From assembly GCA_934045075.1 (NCBI GenBank), contig OW203723.1, positions 6,669,913-6,733,912 of the forward strand: 64,000 nt of DNA, written 5' to 3'. The position numbers were made by a program, and so were the translations under genes. The DNA is from Yponomeuta sedellus (lineage: Eukaryota; Arthropoda; Insecta; Lepidoptera; Yponomeutidae). How positions within the stretch are numbered: position 1 is the first letter of the stretch; each line of letters starts with the position of its first letter. Under the pieces are notes generated by a model. It saw only the letters and a list, made by a program, of their open reading frames with translations, was not told the DNA's origin and searched no databases. Below are positions 61,130-64,000 of the stretch, piece after piece.

Positions 61130-64000
61130 TGATGATGTAAATTTTGTCGTAGAAAAATATGTGTTATCCAGCTACTAACTTGGTTCTATAGCAGGCAAAA
61201 TATAAATAAGACACTGTTAAAATTAATAACTTAGATAAAAGAGATACCGTAGTGGCTCGTCTTTTTCATTTGTTAAATTTAGGAGATATTTTTTTAACAC
61301 GTTGTGTACACACACACACACACTGGGGAGCGGTGAATATGAGTGGGACATAAAACCAATGTTTAAAAAACTTCAACTTAATCCTGAAAAACGGTCTAAG
61401 CTTTCCAGATAGATCCCGAAACCCTATTCAATTCTCGTTAGTTGAAATAACATTTCGTAATTGGATCAACGTCAGCATCAGGTAATTCCATATTTTCATT
61501 ACAGCACACCGCAAACTGGCAGATGTGTCTGACTGAAATAGTAAAAGGTTGTTCCGCAGAAAATTCGAAGTGAGTGTAGTCGACAGCACATTAAAATAAA
61601 ATAAACGAAATTTTATGACTAGTAAAAGGGTCAAGAAGGTCCGTTCTAAGTTGATATCAGTATTACAGTAAGGCCTGCCCCTTCGGAGAGTGGTTACAAA
61701 ATTAATTTCTTGAAATAACAAGATCCAGCTTTAGTAAGTTTTCAAATAAATGAAGTTACGTAATTCAGTATTTACAAATTTAACAATATTCTAACAAGGT
61801 GTCTATGCGCGTCTACTCACACGCGTCTGAGTGTGAGTGTTTGGGCGTCTGTTTGTGTGTGAGTTTGTGTGTGTGTGTGTGTGTTTGTGTGTGTTTGTAT
61901 GAGTTTGTGTGTTATATTTCTTATGCTATCATGACGTCTGTATTTTATAATCTCTACGTCGTATCCTTTATATTTTAATTGCAATTCATTTGTAAAGCAA
62001 CTGTTGTTGCAAAGGTTGATGTGATATCACTTGTGTTTGATAGAATTTGCAGTGTTTTGGAGGCTGAAATGAAAAGAATGTTTCACAAGTTTTCTCCTAT
62101 CGTCAGAAAAACTGGCCAAACGCGAGTTGGACTCGTGTACTAAGTTGAGCAGCTCTACGTGGAACATGAATCTAAGTACATTACTCAGTCCAGAGATGCG
62201 TGGCAAACTGATAAGGTATTCTTAAATCATCGGTCATCGATATCAACCCTTGTAAAAGGTTTCGGCTTCGGCCAAGTGGTACATCCTTCAGCTTGTTCGA
62301 TCGGTCGGACCAATATATTTTTTTACTGATGGTTCGATTGATCGAACTTCCAAGTTCTTGTAGTCCGAGCGTCTAACTACTAGCACTTTTACATTTTCTT
62401 GTTATTCGATCGATCGGGCCATGAGGTCGGATCTTTTTCCTGTTGGATCTATTGATCGAATCATGTGCAATCGAACAATAACGACTACACTAGCTTTGTT
62501 AGTTCGCCCAATGATTCAGATAGATAGATAGATAGATTCATTACTAAACCTCTTTAGCTAGCTAATCGCTACATTTTATTGTGCTACTGGCCCAAATTTT
62601 TCCATGTTTCTACAATCAACCTTTTAGCCGGTTCAAAACCGGCATAGAACGCTGTTATTTATGTTGTGCCCTAATACTAGTTCTAGCAACACATCTAATT
62701 ATTTAGCGCCCGCCCGCTGTTTCCTGCTGGTTTAATACAGAACGTGATCGCATTTTCATCGGAAACTTGCCTCGAACGGATTTATTGGCCAAATTGTGGC
62801 ATTAATTTTACCCGAGGTCTTGTTATTTCTGAAAACTATAATAGCATCGATTGTGATTTATAATAAGACTTTGCTCAGATTAGGTATAAGCCTGCTTGTA
62901 GGGGCTTAGTAATGTTACAGGTTGGTGTTTAAAACTAAGATTCTCATAAGATTTTAGTTACATTATAGGTAAGTTTTATGTAGCCTATAAACAACCGACT
63001 GCAGGGTACAGGCCTTCTCTTTCAGAGAGAGAAAGTATGGGATTAATTGTCACGCGTGCCCACCGCGGATTTGTGATTTCAAGCGCTTAGGTCGATATTT
63101 GATCACCTCGGACACCCAAGTTTCCTCACGATGTTTTCCTTCACAGTCAGCGGGTGATATTGATAACTTAGAAAACAAAGTCATTATAAGTGAGTTAAGC
63201 TCTGGAAATCAGAGCGAAATATTGTCGGACTCTTCAGACAATAAGTGAAATTAAGCTAATAATATTCTAGGTCTTCTAATTTCGTTGTTTTGGCAGTTTT
63301 CTGGTAGGCGACCGCTACGTTTTGGTTGCATAGACAAAACTAAACTGAATAAAGCACGCAAAGTAAGAACGTTGATAAGTGACCAATAGTAAAATAAATA
63401 CTTAGTTGATTAGTAAATATGCCAGGCAGTAATACCTAATAATAACAAAAACCTTTAAAAACTAAAAATTTCATGCAGTAAGCATTATTAACTTAGTTAT
63501 GTATTAAAGGTGTTAAATCGCGATTATCTAACGTCAGGAATTATGGTTTCACCTTATAAACAATCGCGATTGAACCCTAAATATGTTTGAGCATCGAGCG
63601 TCAGTAGAAAAAAACTTATTTTTTTATTTTTGTGTATTAAGGGAAACAAACAGTAGTGCAATGACAATTAAACGTGATTACTTAATTAACTTAATTCTGG
63701 AATCACTAATTTATGTGGAAAGAACCCGTGACGAATAGAGACTTAGCTCGCGTCGTCGGTTGCTCTTAAGTACCTAATTCAAGTAAATGATTCCAGAATC
63801 CAAGTGAGAATAATAACTTCTACATAACAATCGCATGACCTGGTCCCAAACTAGGACACCCTGTGCGGTAACCAGGCAAGGCCATCACAAACATGATACT
63901 ACACCGACAAAGAATTGTGAAATTCAACATTTCCGACTAAAGGAGACGCAGTGCAATTTCCAATATCCCTAGGAGAGAACCCGAAGACATAAGCTAGCAA
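61130..64000. other. Right end of window, no recognised gene
   Basis: Contains simple GT repeats, a cluster of cgatcg-type words (62290-62490), an antisense tRNA-type SINE (63000-63190), a hairpin-MITE remnant (63190-63245, 63735-63770) and an atcgcgatt MITE end pair (63510-63580). The start exon of the FSIP2-like gene was looked for and not found. Confidence 0.45.
61300..61330. repeat. Short (CA)n
   Basis: gtgtacacacacacacacac. A longer (GT)n-rich run follows at 61835-61912, and a five-copy TAGA run at 62517-62537. Confidence 0.9.

Overview
This is nuclear DNA from an animal, almost certainly a moth or butterfly. It is AT-rich and intron-rich, and it is packed with lepidopteran-style repeats: tRNA- and 5S-rRNA-derived SINEs, hairpin MITEs, Helitron-like ends, LINE tails and a Ty3/Gypsy element. 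There are no operons, Shine-Dalgarno sites or CRISPR arrays. The species cannot be named from the sequence alone.

Host gene. One large gene on the minus strand runs across most of the window, from about 53.5 kb down to about 1.8 kb. I could thread 18 exons (about 2.6 kb of coding sequence, 866 codons) with AG/GT boundaries and compatible phases throughout. The first exon seen (53203-53466) resembles the N-terminal domain of fibrous sheath-interacting protein 2 (FSIP2), a sperm-flagellum protein. Exons 3-6 (22.2-26.3 kb) encode a charged coiled coil. Exons 7-18 are two consecutive copies of the same six-exon module (20249-14105 and 12172-1891). Paired exons share phase, and three of the six pairs are exactly equal in length (163, 105 and 109 nt). 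The true start exon is not identified and is probably beyond the right-hand side or in the first intron. The last exon either ends at a stop near 1819, with an AATAAA at 1737-1732, or splices onward past the window edge.

Mobile DNA. The 25.7-kb intron between exons 2 and 3 holds a complete Ty3/Gypsy retrotransposon (31704-38885). It has 288-bp LTRs that look identical, a 4-bp target duplication, and one uninterrupted 1611-residue Gag-Pol frame. The same intron holds a frameshifted Tc1/IS630-type DDE transposon (39285-41089), whose terminal repeats also bound a small MITE at 14436-14701, and a (TAGA)n array of about 770 bp. Other introns carry at least six SINE families, many palindromic elements (such as 6137-6340, 9734-9893, 17667-17888, 25133-25474, 44284-44439 and 48746-48956), Helitron-like fragments and LINE 3' ends.

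Region by region: 0-1.5 kb, a 276-bp tandem repeat with SINE units; 1.8-20 kb, the duplicated exon modules separated by SINEs and MITEs; 22-26 kb, coiled-coil exons; 26-52 kb, the giant TE-rich intron; 52-53.5 kb, the 5' exons; 53.9-55.1 kb, a degenerate tandem array of the exon 1 splice-acceptor edge; 55-64 kb, intronic or upstream repeats (234-bp tandem repeat, CATA array, SINEs) with no recognisable gene.
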